A DNA stretch of 6,889 bases, taken from Acidobacteriaceae bacterium. Its GTDB lineage: Bacteria > Acidobacteriota > Terriglobia > Terriglobales > Acidobacteriaceae. Both the position numbers and the translations under genes were made by a program. The notes beneath the pieces were generated by a model. The model was not told where the DNA came from and ran no database searches. It saw only the letters and a list, made by a program, of their open reading frames with translations. Below, piece by piece: positions 1 to 6,048 of the stretch (positions are counted from its first letter, which is position 1; each line of letters starts with the position of its first letter). Location of the stretch: positions 1 through 6,889 of the forward strand of contig PMOF01000055.1 in assembly GCA_003162495.1 (NCBI GenBank), given 5' to 3'.

Positions 1-1031
1 TGTTTGGCATGCTGGCCGACCGCTTTGGCCGCAGGCCGGTGTTGATGGTGAACATCCTGAGCTTCTCAGTGATTGAGCTGGCATGCGCCTTTGCTCCTTC
101 GTTGACGGTGCTGCTGGTGTTGCGGGCGCTGTTTGGGATTGCCATGGGCGGGGAGTGGGGCGTGGGCGCGGCGCTGGTGTTTGAGACGCTGCCAAAGGAA
201 GGCCGCGGCACATTTTCCGGCATCCTGCAGGAGGGCTACGCCATGGGATCGATTCTGGCTTCGGGCGCATTTGCGCTGCTGTTTCCCTGGATCGGCTGGC
301 GAGGGCTCTTCATGGTGGGAGCCGCGCCGGCGTTGCTGGTGTTCTATATACAGTCGCGCGTGGCCGAGTCGCCGGTATGGGTTGAGGCAGCGGAGAAACG
401 GTTGCCGCGAACGGGCGGGACGAGCGCGCAGACTGGGACTGTGCCGCTGCTGAAGTTTCTGCCTACGTTTCTGTTTCTGATCCTGCTGATGACGGCGTTC
501 ATGAGCTTTTCGCACGGCACTCAGGATGTGTACCCGACGTTTCTGCTGGTCGAGATGAAGCTGTCTCCGGCGACGGTGGGGCTAATCGGCGTGCTGTATG
601 GAATTGGCTCCATTGCGGGCGGAATTGTATTTGGAACGCTGTCAGAAAAGTGGGGACGCAAGCGCGCGATCGTGACAGCGGCGTTGCTGTCCATCCCGGT
701 GATTCCACTTTATGCATATGGGCATTCGGCGGTGACGCTGGGCATCGGCGCGGTGCTGATGCAGTTCATGGTGCAGGGTGCGTGGGGAGTGGTGCCGGCT
801 TACCTGACGGAGCTTTCGCCGGCTCCGGTGCGGGCCACGGCGCCGGGGCTTGCCTACCAACTGGGCGGCCTGGTGACCTCGTGGAACGGCAAGGCGCAGG
901 CGTTGGCCGCGGAGCGATGGGGCAGCTACCCGGCGGTGCTGGCGATTACGGTGGTGGTCGTGTCGCTGTTGCTTTCCGGCCTGGCGCTGCTGGGGCGCGA
1001 AGCGAAGGGACAGGATATGGCGGCGGTGTAA
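1..1031 (+). CDS. MFS permease, sialate/lactate:H+ symporter-like (5' end outside window)
   Basis: This is an inner-membrane transporter of the major facilitator superfamily, probably a proton symporter for a small carboxylate or sialic acid. The reading frame is open to the left edge. The first visible residues, FGMLADRFGRRPV, are the classic MFS loop between helices 2 and 3, so helices 1-2 and the start codon lie upstream. About ten hydrophobic segments follow, split by a charged central loop (around 385-430) typical of the two six-helix halves. A second loop signature, LSEKWGRKRA, appears near 637-666. The stretches GIAMGGEWGVGAALVFE and LTELSPAPVRATAPG resemble the sialate:H+ symporter/JEN1 lactate permease branch, as known for that family. 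Substrate is inference only, and a general MFS sugar or acid transporter is the alternative. It ends in TAA about 50 bases before the antitoxin gene, with no clear terminator between. Confidence 0.9.
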   Translation, partial: FGMLADRFGRRPVLMVNILSFSVIELACAFAPSLTVLLVLRALFGIAMGGEWGVGAALVFETLPKEGRGTFSGILQEGYAMGSILASGAFALLFPWIGWRGLFMVGAAPALLVFYIQSRVAESPVWVEAAEKRLPRTGGTSAQTGTVPLLKFLPTFLFLILLMTAFMSFSHGTQDVYPTFLLVEMKLSPATVGLIGVLYGIGSIAGGIVFGTLSEKWGRKRAIVTAALLSIPVIPLYAYGHSAVTLGIGAVLMQFMVQGAWGVVPAYLTELSPAPVRATAPGLAYQLGGLVTSWNGKAQALAAERWGSYPAVLAITVVVVSLLLSGLALLGREAKGQDMAAV

Positions 1032-1082
1032 AGGTCGAAAAACGGCAGGTTTTGGCGTACCCTTGAAGTGGGAGATGGGACA

Positions 1083-1316
1083 ATGGCAAATCTCGATTGG
1101 TCACAATGCGATGCCGTCGAAAGCATTCCCGGCAAGGTGAGCGGGGCCTGGGTGTTCAAAGGGACTCGGATGCCGGTTCAGACGGTGTTTATAAACCTTG
1201 AAGCCGGCATGTCGGTTAAGGAGATCACGGAAGTATTCGACGTGAAGGCGGAGGAGATCGAGGCCGTAGTGCGCTTCGTCGCTGCGAGCCTTGAGAAAGA
1301 ACCCACGTTCGCCTGA
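1083..1316 (+). CDS. DUF433 family antitoxin (VapB-like)
   Basis: This small protein of 77 residues is likely the antitoxin of a type II toxin-antitoxin pair. DUF433 proteins are predicted DNA-binding antitoxins. The typical core is visible: a short N-terminal strand region with IPGKVSGAWVFKGTRMPVQTVF, then a helix-turn-helix-like part, LEAGMSVKEITEVFDVKAEEIEAVVRF. I chose the ATG at 1083 because GGGAG at 1070-1074 lies 8 bases upstream. An in-frame GTG at 1068 would add five residues (MGDGT) but would bury that ribosome binding site. The stop codon overlaps the first base of the toxin gene, so the two are probably translationally coupled. As in other TA modules, the protein probably represses its own promoter, but I see no clear operator in the short gap after the permease. 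GC content is lower than in the permease upstream. Confidence 0.85.
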   Translation: MANLDWSQCDAVESIPGKVSGAWVFKGTRMPVQTVFINLEAGMSVKEITEVFDVKAEEIEAVVRFVAASLEKEPTFA

Positions 1317-1642
1317 TGAAGATTCTGTTCGATAACGGCACTCCTAACCCGATTGCTCGAAGTCTCATTGGCCATGAAGTCACCTTCGCGCGGAAAATTG
1401 GCTGGCATAAATTCGAGAACGGCGAACTGATCCAACGGGCGGAGGAAGCAGGATACGAATTGCTTGTAAGCACTGACAAGAACATTCGCTATCAGCAGAA
1501 TCTCGCAGGCCGGAAGATGGCGCTGATCGTTCTGGGCCAGCAGCAATGGCCCGTTGTCCGGCTGCATCTGGATAAAATCGTTGCCGCTGTGAACGCGTGC
1601 ACACCGGGTAGCTACACAGAGGTTGAGATTCCCTTCGAGTAA
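1316..1642 (+). CDS. DUF5615 PIN-like toxin (putative RNase)
   Basis: This protein of 108 residues matches the DUF5615 PIN-like family, the usual partner of DUF433 antitoxins and a predicted metal-dependent ribonuclease toxin. Candidate acidic active-site residues sit where the family has them: D6 in MKILFDNG, E37 in ENGELI, and D54 in the hallmark STDKNI, followed by YQQNL. The length is full for the family. The ATG shares its A with the final base of the antitoxin TGA (TGATG arrangement) and has only a weak ribosome binding site, so it probably depends on coupled translation. The GC content is low: by hand count 29 of 60 bases at 1321-1380 and 27 of 60 at 1441-1500, against 46 of 60 at 121-180 in the permease. 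This fits horizontal acquisition. RNase activity is family-based prediction, and the target is unknown. Confidence 0.85.
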   Translation: MKILFDNGTPNPIARSLIGHEVTFARKIGWHKFENGELIQRAEEAGYELLVSTDKNIRYQQNLAGRKMALIVLGQQQWPVVRLHLDKIVAAVNACTPGSYTEVEIPFE

Positions 1643-1700
1643 ATTCCCTCTCTCGCTTAAGGCGGAATCGAACGACTGGTGCGATTGCCTCGGAGCGATA

Positions 1701-1716
1701 GGAATTGACCAATTCC
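1701..1716. repeat. Perfect inverted repeat between convergent genes
   Basis: GGAATTG and CAATTCC form a 7-bp perfect palindrome around a 2-base centre. It lies in the 85-base gap between the end of the toxin gene and the end of the convergent flavin reductase gene. Neither strand has a T-run after it, so a classical intrinsic terminator is doubtful. It may be a weak terminator, a protein-binding site or chance. Confidence 0.35.
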
Positions 1717-1727
1717 AAATTGTCGTC

Positions 1728-2393
1728 CTACTTCGGCCGGATCAGTTCAATGCGGTCGCGGGTGCGGACCCAGGTGTTGCCGGCCATGCGGCCTACGGCG
1801 TCGAGGCCCGCGGGGTCGATGCGGAAATCGTCGAAAAGACTTGTGCGCACGTGAAAGCGAACGATTTCGCCGAGCACGACGACGCCCGCGCCGGGCGCGC
1901 GGTTGGTGTAGACGACCTGAATTAGCTTGCACTCCATCTGCGCCGGAGACTCGGCGACGCGCGGCGGACGCACGGCCTCGCTGGCCAAGGGGGTGAGCCC
2001 GGCAAGCAAAAACTCGTCCACTTCGGGAGGAACCTCGGCAGCGGCGGCATTGGCCCCGGCGGCAATGGCCTCGCTGACGATGTTGACGACAAACTCGCCT
2101 GTCTCTTCGACGTTGCGAAGTGTGTCTTTTCTCAAGTCGGATTCGCCCTCGGCTCCGTTCAAACTGGCCGCGCGTACCGTGGGGCAAAACAGCACCGTGG
2201 GCGGGTTGGACCCCACCCCTGTGAAGAAGCTGAAGGGCGCCAGGTTGCGCAGGCCATGGCGGTCGATGGTGGAAACCAGCGCGATGGGGCGGGGCACGAT
2301 GATGCCGGTCATCAGCTTGTAAACCTGGCGAGTTTCGCAATCGGCGGGGTTGAGGGAAAGCATCGGGCTATGGGAAGCATTGGTCGGAGCCAT
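1728..2393 (-). CDS. Flavin reductase family protein (FMN-binding split barrel)
   Basis: This is a soluble FMN-binding oxidoreductase of the flavin reductase-like domain family (RutF/flavoredoxin/DIM6-NTAB type), 221 residues. Members bind FMN and pass electrons from NAD(P)H to flavin or to a partner enzyme. The N-terminal core is clear: LMTGIIVPRPIALVSTIDRHG, then NLAPFSFFTGVGSNPPTVLF, with PRPIALVST and NLAPFSFF being the usual flavin-contacting segments. Next come KDTLRNVEETGEFVVNIV (about 88-105) and a C-terminal VVLGEIVRFHV strand (about 172-182). The first ATG (2393) is used here, though its ribosome binding site is weak. A second ATG at 2363 (MLSLNPADCETRQVYK) would remove ten poorly conserved residues and is equally possible. 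It is transcribed alone, divergent from phoU, so no partner enzyme points to its substrate. Confidence 0.88.
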   Translation of the reverse strand: MAPTNASHSPMLSLNPADCETRQVYKLMTGIIVPRPIALVSTIDRHGLRNLAPFSFFTGVGSNPPTVLFCPTVRAASLNGAEGESDLRKDTLRNVEETGEFVVNIVSEAIAAGANAAAAEVPPEVDEFLLAGLTPLASEAVRPPRVAESPAQMECKLIQVVYTNRAPGAGVVVLGEIVRFHVRTSLFDDFRIDPAGLDAVGRMAGNTWVRTRDRIELIRPK

Positions 2394-2444
2394 TCCATTA
2401 GCCTAGAACAACTTCTTGTCAGCCGGCGTGTCTAATCCAAAGTG

Positions 2445-2456
2445 GGACAAATGTCC
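2445..2456. promoter_or_regulatory. Palindrome in the flavin reductase/phoU divergent region
   Basis: GGACA and TGTCC flank a 2-base AA centre, giving a 5-bp inverted repeat about 50 bases upstream of the flavin reductase start and about 90 bases upstream of phoU. A heptamer GGTAACA follows twice in direct orientation (2462-2468 and 2500-2506), and GATACG occurs twice in tandem at 2475-2488. No convincing -35/-10 pair could be fixed and nothing closely resembles a Pho box. Operator function is inference. Confidence 0.25.
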
Positions 2457-2532
2457 GCCCGCGGTAACAAGTGTGATACGGGATACGAAATTTGCACGCC
2501 GGTAACACACGATGGTGCACAATCAGAGGTAC

Positions 2533-2537
2533 AGGAG
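2533..2537 (+). promoter_or_regulatory. Ribosome binding site that decides the phoU start
   Basis: AGGAG lies 8 bases upstream of the GTG at 2546. It supports that GTG as the start codon over a TTG at 2492, which would add 18 residues not seen in the family and would place this site inside the coding region. Confidence 0.75.
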
Positions 2538-2545
2538 AATTTGTC

Positions 2546-3217
2546 GTGCCGCGCATACACTTCCAACAACAACTCGCCGAACTCAAGGACAAGATTCTTG
2601 CCATGGCTGCCCTTGCGCAGCAATCGGTGGAGTCGGCGGTGGACGCCTATCTGCAACGCGACAAGGGCCTGTGCAAGTATGTAAAGCAGAACGAGGCAGC
2701 GATCAACACCGCCCAGCGCGAATTGGACGAGATGGCTTATGAGCTGCTGGCCAAGGAACAGCCCATGGCCATCGACCTGCGCTTCATCCTGGCGGTGATC
2801 AAGATCAACGGGGACCTGGAACGGATTGGCGACCAGTCAATGGGCGTGGTGCGCCGGACCAAGGAAATCCTTGAGGCGGAGGATGTCGATCTACCCGTGG
2901 ATTTTGCCGCCATGGGCGAGTTTTCCGGGCGCATGATCCGGACAGCGGTGCAGGCGCTGCTGGAGGGCGATGCGCGCCTGGCCGACTCGGTGCGCGAGAT
3001 GGACGATGAGATCGATCGCATGAACCGCCGCGCCCACGCCGACCTTCTCCGGCTGATCCAGGAGAAGCCGCGCTACACGCAGCAGTCGATCAACGGCATC
3101 CTGGTGGCGCGCAACCTGGAACGGATTGCGGACCACGCATCGAACATTGCGACCGATGTGATTTTCTGGATTCGTGGCGCGGATGTGCGGCATCAGCTGA
3201 GCATGTCAATGGACTGA
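2546..3217 (+). CDS. phoU: PhoU, phosphate signalling/transport regulator
   Basis: This cytoplasmic regulator links the phosphate transporter PstSCAB to the PhoR sensor kinase and keeps the Pho response off when phosphate is plentiful. The protein has 223 residues, the normal length. It begins PRIHFQQQLAELKDKIL, as PhoU proteins typically do. Two tandem three-helix PhoU domains are visible, each ending in the metal-binding signature: NGDLERIGDQS (E92-D96) and ARNLERIADHASNIA (E192-D196), exactly 100 residues apart. The start is GTG with a good ribosome binding site. No pst, phoR or phoB gene is visible in the window. It is preceded by a divergent flavin reductase gene and followed by a terminator, so it appears to be a single-gene unit rather than the tail of a pst operon. 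Confidence 0.95.
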   Translation: MPRIHFQQQLAELKDKILAMAALAQQSVESAVDAYLQRDKGLCKYVKQNEAAINTAQRELDEMAYELLAKEQPMAIDLRFILAVIKINGDLERIGDQSMGVVRRTKEILEAEDVDLPVDFAAMGEFSGRMIRTAVQALLEGDARLADSVREMDDEIDRMNRRAHADLLRLIQEKPRYTQQSINGILVARNLERIADHASNIATDVIFWIRGADVRHQLSMSMD

Positions 3218-3257
3218 TGAACGTTTTTTTGACTAGTATGAGGTGAAGTGGACTCAA

Positions 3258-3290
3258 AGCGCCCCTCCAGTCGTTGGCTGGAGGGGCGCT
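3258..3290. terminator. Strong hairpin, shared terminator of phoU and dps
   Basis: AGCGCCCCTCCAG (3258-3270) and CTGGAGGGGCGCT (3278-3290) form a perfect, GC-rich 13-bp stem with a 7-base loop. It starts 41 bases after the phoU stop codon and lies about 70 bases beyond the dps stop on the other strand. The + strand continues CCGTTTTG, and the - strand continues with a short TTT, so the hairpin can serve both convergent genes, better for phoU. The T-runs are short but the stem is very stable. Confidence 0.8.
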
Positions 3291-3359
3291 CCGTTTTGAA
3301 CTACTCTGCCGCGGGGCGATTCTTCGGGGGAGTGGCCCGCGCGGCAAGTGCAGCGTTGA

Positions 3360-3869
3360 TTACCGCGTGGCTTCGAACAGGAACCAGGCGCGGCGCTCGG
3401 CCTCGTCGATCCAGACCTCAATGAGGCTGGTGGTGGCGTAGTCGTTGGCCTTGCTGGCTACTTCATGAGCGGCACGCAGACTCTCGACGAGGGATCTGTT
3501 ATCGGCATGAAGTTCAAGAAGCATGTCCCGGGCGGACACAAACTCCTGATCGTTATCTGAGATGCGTTGCAACTTGGCGATCTGGCCGATGGAGCGAATG
3601 GTCGTTCCTCCGACTTTACGGACACGCTCGGCAATATCGTCAGTGATGGCGAAGAGCTGGTCGCCCTGCTGATCAAGCAACAAATGGTAGTCGCGGAAAT
3701 GCGGACCGCTCATGTGCCAGTGAAAATTCTTGGTCTTGAGGTAAAGGGCGAAGACGTCGGCCACCAGCGCATTGAGCACGCTGGAAAGATTCTTGATCTG
3801 TTCCTGGTCGAAACCATCTGGAACGTTGGTCTTGGCCGCTTTGGAATCCTGATGGGTATGGGTGGACAT
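3360..3869 (-). CDS. dps: Dps, DNA-protecting ferritin-like protein
   Basis: This is a 169-residue ferritin-like protein that forms dodecamers, oxidises Fe(II) with hydrogen peroxide and stores the iron, thereby protecting DNA. The inter-subunit ferroxidase residues are all present: H50 in KNFHWHMSG, H62 and D66 in FRDYHLLLDQQ, and D77 and E81 in ITDDIAERVRKVGG, matching the spacing of H51, H63, D67, D78 and E82 in E. coli Dps. The start is the ATG at 3869 because AAGGAG lies 9 bases upstream. A longer open frame extends to 4001, but the extra 44 residues lack family similarity and overlap a terminator-like hairpin. The N-terminus (MSTHTHQDSKAAKTN) is polar with two histidines and two lysines, and might touch DNA or metal. 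It is downstream of the acyltransferase gene but probably a separate unit. No OxyR or Fur box could be recognised. Confidence 0.95.
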   Translation of the reverse strand: MSTHTHQDSKAAKTNVPDGFDQEQIKNLSSVLNALVADVFALYLKTKNFHWHMSGPHFRDYHLLLDQQGDQLFAITDDIAERVRKVGGTTIRSIGQIAKLQRISDNDQEFVSARDMLLELHADNRSLVESLRAAHEVASKANDYATTSLIEVWIDEAERRAWFLFEATR

Positions 3870-3898
3870 TGAATAAAGCTCCTTTGCTGGGGGTTTCG

Positions 3899-3920
3899 AG
3901 GCGTCCGGGATGGAACGCCT
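3899..3920. repeat. Inverted repeat upstream of dps
   Basis: AGGCGT (3899-3904) and ACGCCT (3915-3920) form a perfect 6-bp inverted repeat with a 10-base spacer. It begins 30 bases upstream of the dps start codon, in the probable promoter or leader. It could be an operator or an mRNA hairpin, or occur by chance in this GC-rich DNA. Confidence 0.25.
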
Positions 3921-3998
3921 GTGCCTGTTTACCTGTTTCCCATGCATGAACTTGGATGCCGTTGGGGGGGCTTCGGGTTCTCCGCCGCGCCAGGTGCA

Positions 3999-4023
3999 CA
4001 AAAGCGCAACCGGCGCTGTTGCG
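3999..4023 (-). terminator. Terminator-like hairpin after the phosphate acyltransferase gene
   Basis: Read on the - strand, CGCAAC and GTTGCG (4023-4018 and 4010-4005) form a 6-bp stem with a 7-base loop, followed by CTTTTGTG. A competing fold pairs AGCGC with GCGCT (4017-4013 and 4007-4003) and leads directly into a TTT run. The position, 45 bases after the acyltransferase stop codon and upstream of dps, suits an intrinsic terminator separating the two genes. The stems are short, so read-through is possible. Confidence 0.5.
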
Positions 4024-4067
4024 TTCAGATGATATCACCGGCTCTGCGCATGAAAGGAAATGGGCGA

Positions 4068-5054
4068 TTAGACTCTAACCGCCGGGTGCGTGGCATAATG
4101 CAGCAGCACGGCCACGGCGCAACTGGTGAGCCGCGTTTCCGCCGAGTCTGCGCGGCTGGTGAGAATGACGGGCACGCGCGCGCCGAGGACGATGCCGGCC
4201 AGTTGTGCGCCGCCCAGGTATTCAAGCTGCTTGGCCAGCATGTTGCCGCTCTCGAGATCGGGAACCACCAGAATGTCGGCCTGTCCGGTGACGGGCGAGA
4301 CCAGTTTCTTGATGGCGGCCGCCTTGACGCTGACGGCGGTGTCGAAGGCCAGCGGGCCGTCCAGTATGCCGCCTGTGATCTGGCCGCGGTCGGCCATCTT
4401 GCACAGTGCGGCCGCATCGAGCGTGGATTTGATTTTCGGATTGACGGTTTCGATGGCGGAGAGCAGCGCCACCTTGGGTTCGGGAATGCCGAGCGCGTGG
4501 GCCAGGTCGATGGCATTCTGCACGATGTGAATCTTGTCCTCGAGCTCGGGAGTGATGTTGATGGCCGCATCGGTGATGAGCAGGGTTCGCGCGTAGGCCG
4601 GCGTGTCCATGATGAAGACGTGCGAGATGCGCCGGGCTGTGCGCAGGCCTGTGTCCCGCGCCATGGCGGCCTTCATCAGTTCGTCTGTGTGCAGGCTGCC
4701 TTTCATCATGGCCAGGGCGTTGCCGGCGCGGCACATGGCCACGCCCAATTCCGCGGCTTTCTCTTCGTCGTCCGCCTGAAGGATGGGATAAGCGCCGATG
4801 TCCAGGCCAATTTTTGCGGCCAGGGCTTTCATCTCGGCCTGGTCGCCAATGAGCGTGGGTTCGATGAGCCCCTCGACGGCGGCTTCAACGGTGCCCCGCA
4901 GAGCCACGTCGGAGAGCGGCCAGACGACCGCGGTAGAAATGGCCGGCAGCGCCTTGCAGCGCTCGATGAATTGGTGGAAGACGTGGTAGTCGGCGGGATG
5001 GCCGACCAGGGGATCGACGACGCCCGCCTCAGCCAGCGTTGCAAGATCGCTCAT
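4068..5054 (-). CDS. Phosphate acyltransferase (phosphotransacetylase/phosphotransbutyrylase family)
   Basis: This cytoplasmic enzyme exchanges the CoA of an acyl-CoA for phosphate (acyl-CoA + Pi to acyl phosphate + CoA), normally working with an acetate or butyrate kinase. The protein has 328 residues, the length of the single-domain PTA_PTB family. Conserved blocks are LLITDAAINITPELEDK (about 158-174), KVALLSAIETVNPK (194-207), ITGGILDGPLAFDTAVS (226-242), GQADILVVPDLESGNML (257-273) and GIVLGARVPVILTSRADS (287-304), the last holding the conserved SR active-site region. The start at 5054 has GGGAG 8 bases upstream. The open frame reaches 5147, but that extension is not family-like. The LSAIETVNPK and ITGGILDGPLAFD blocks resemble Ptb and the acyltransferase half of the enoyl-CoA hydratase/Pta fusions more than canonical Pta, so butyryl or another short acyl-CoA may be the substrate. 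No kinase gene is adjacent in the window. Confidence 0.9.
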   Translation of the reverse strand: MSDLATLAEAGVVDPLVGHPADYHVFHQFIERCKALPAISTAVVWPLSDVALRGTVEAAVEGLIEPTLIGDQAEMKALAAKIGLDIGAYPILQADDEEKAAELGVAMCRAGNALAMMKGSLHTDELMKAAMARDTGLRTARRISHVFIMDTPAYARTLLITDAAINITPELEDKIHIVQNAIDLAHALGIPEPKVALLSAIETVNPKIKSTLDAAALCKMADRGQITGGILDGPLAFDTAVSVKAAAIKKLVSPVTGQADILVVPDLESGNMLAKQLEYLGGAQLAGIVLGARVPVILTSRADSAETRLTSCAVAVLLHYATHPAVRV

Positions 5055-5159
5055 GGCATGTTCTCCCGGCCGGCGCAGCGGATTGCTGGCAAGCCTTACG
5101 CATTCATTCTCACCCGAAGATGCAGGTTCGACTGTGCGGAAGATCACACTTCGGGGCCT

Positions 5160-5195
5160 GATACCGTATGGCGGTAAACACTTGGCCGCGGTATC
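5160..5195. repeat. Inverted repeat in the intergenic region
   Basis: GATACCG (5160-5166) and CGGTATC (5189-5195) are perfect 7-bp inverted arms separated by 22 bases. They lie between the secretin-like gene and the acyltransferase gene, about 105 bases upstream of the latter's start. The half-sites could bind a dimeric regulator of the acyltransferase gene, or the element may pair with the adjacent repeat as one structured region. No promoter boxes could be assigned. Confidence 0.35.
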
Positions 5196-5211
5196 GCGCC
5201 CGTTGGTTGTC

Positions 5212-5254
5212 GGCGGATAACTCAGGTTATGCCAGACTTGAGAAGTTATCCGCC
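5212..5254 (-). terminator. Long inverted repeat after the secretin-like gene
   Basis: GGCGGATAACT (5212-5222) and AGTTATCCGCC (5244-5254) are perfect 11-bp arms around a 21-base interior. An alternative fold pairs GGCGGATAA with TTATCCGCC and then CTCA with TGAG, leaving a 3-base bulge. It begins 8 bases beyond the stop codon of the secretin-like gene, the right place for a transcription terminator. Read in that direction it is followed by GACAACC rather than a T-run, so Rho-independent termination is doubtful. It may instead stabilise the 3' end of the mRNA or be a dispersed repeat unit. Confidence 0.55.
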
Positions 5255-5262
5255 CCTTGCGC

Positions 5263-6048
5263 TTATTTCACGAGCTCCGAAACCACTGAGATTTCCTGCT
5301 TTCGCGTGGTGCCGGGGATGTCGAGTGCGCCGAGCACCAGCGGTTTGCCCAGCGTGAGGGCTGTCGATCCCTCGAGCACGGATTGACGGACCACTGGGTC
5401 CTGCGGGCCTACGCCGGACTTGTCTTCGGCGAGAGTGGACTGCTCGACCTTTGATTTCAAGTCGACCCCGCCCGCGCGCGCTTCCACGGTGAATTCGATG
5501 GCCAGCCCTACATCCAGGTATTGCACCTGGGTGTTTGCGGCGGAGCTGCCGGTGTCGAACGACCCGGTAACGATGGGGACCTTGCTGCCATGCTTGAAGG
5601 TTGTTCTCTCACTGGATGCTGCGATCAGGGCGAAGGTTTGCGCTCCGGTTCCTTTGCCGCTGTCCATATCGGTGATGGTGTAGGTGAGGCGGTAGATTTT
5701 TCTTGGAAGGTCTAACTCGGCAACAAGCTTCTGCGCGAGCTGAATGTCATCGGGTGTGCCGTGAATGGAGATGGCGTTTTGTGATGAGACAAGATAGATC
5801 CTGGCCCGCGGGAGCATATTGCGCAGGTCGGTCTGCACATCGTTGAGGTCGTTTCTCTGCGTCAGGTTGGTTAGAAAAATGGTTTGGTCGATCTCCGAAC
5901 TGGCCTTCGCGTCGTTGGGCCTGGCGGCTTCAGTCGCGGTCTGCGCATGCGCGCGAGGCGCAACGAGCTGCAGCGCCAGCATGAAGGCAGCCAGCATTTT
6001 GGCCGGGCGAAATTCGTGTCTTCCGGCCGCGTCATCATTGATTCGCAT
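5263..6048 (-). CDS. Exported short secretin-like protein (NolW-type domain)
   Basis: This exported protein of 261 residues has no close assignment. A signal peptide is clear: R and K near residues 14-17, a hydrophobic core MLAAFMLALQLV (18-29), then AHA before Q36 as a signal peptidase I site. Residues 55-115 (TIFLTNLTQRNDLNDVQTDLR to AQKLVAELDLP) look like the NolW/secretin N-domain, including the usual VSSQNAISIHGTPDDIQ pattern. Residues 116-261 are beta-rich. The segment VGLAIEFTVEARAGGVDLKSK (180-200) and GKPLVLGAL (234-242) recall the gate region of type II/IV secretins, but the protein is under half the usual length and lacks space for a full outer-membrane barrel. It may be a periplasmic ring or accessory protein. 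The start ATG follows GAGAGGTGAGAG. It lies divergent from xylulokinase and its partner genes are not visible. Confidence 0.75.
   Translation of the reverse strand: MRINDDAAGRHEFRPAKMLAAFMLALQLVAPRAHAQTATEAARPNDAKASSEIDQTIFLTNLTQRNDLNDVQTDLRNMLPRARIYLVSSQNAISIHGTPDDIQLAQKLVAELDLPRKIYRLTYTITDMDSGKGTGAQTFALIAASSERTTFKHGSKVPIVTGSFDTGSSAANTQVQYLDVGLAIEFTVEARAGGVDLKSKVEQSTLAEDKSGVGPQDPVVRQSVLEGSTALTLGKPLVLGALDIPGTTRKQEISVVSELVK

Noticed and set aside
1623..1925. A 100-codon + strand open frame following the toxin
   Set aside because: Most of it is antisense to the flavin reductase gene, with no ribosome binding site or recognisable domain.
2445..2520. Pho box upstream of phoU
   Set aside because: No tandem CTGTCAT-like repeats at the right spacing are present; the repeated GGTAACA copies are 38 bases apart and differ in sequence.
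2492..2545. Upstream TTG start for PhoU
   Set aside because: The added residues do not resemble PhoU N-termini and the ribosome binding site at 2533-2537 would be inside the gene. GTG at 2546 fits better.
3870..4001. A 44-residue N-terminal extension of Dps
   Set aside because: The ATG at 3869 has an AAGGAG site and gives the usual Dps length. The extension overlaps the terminator-like hairpin at 3999-4023 and has no family match.
3870..5054. Acyltransferase and dps as one operon
   Set aside because: They share a strand, but the gap is about 200 bases with a terminator-like hairpin followed by TTTT, and dps has its own good ribosome binding site. Read-through remains possible.
3921..5177. 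A 418-codon open frame on the + strand opposite the acyltransferase gene
   Set aside because: It is antisense to a gene with clear family motifs and its translation is glycine/arginine/histidine-rich without any recognisable domain. Long antisense open frames are expected in GC-rich coding DNA.
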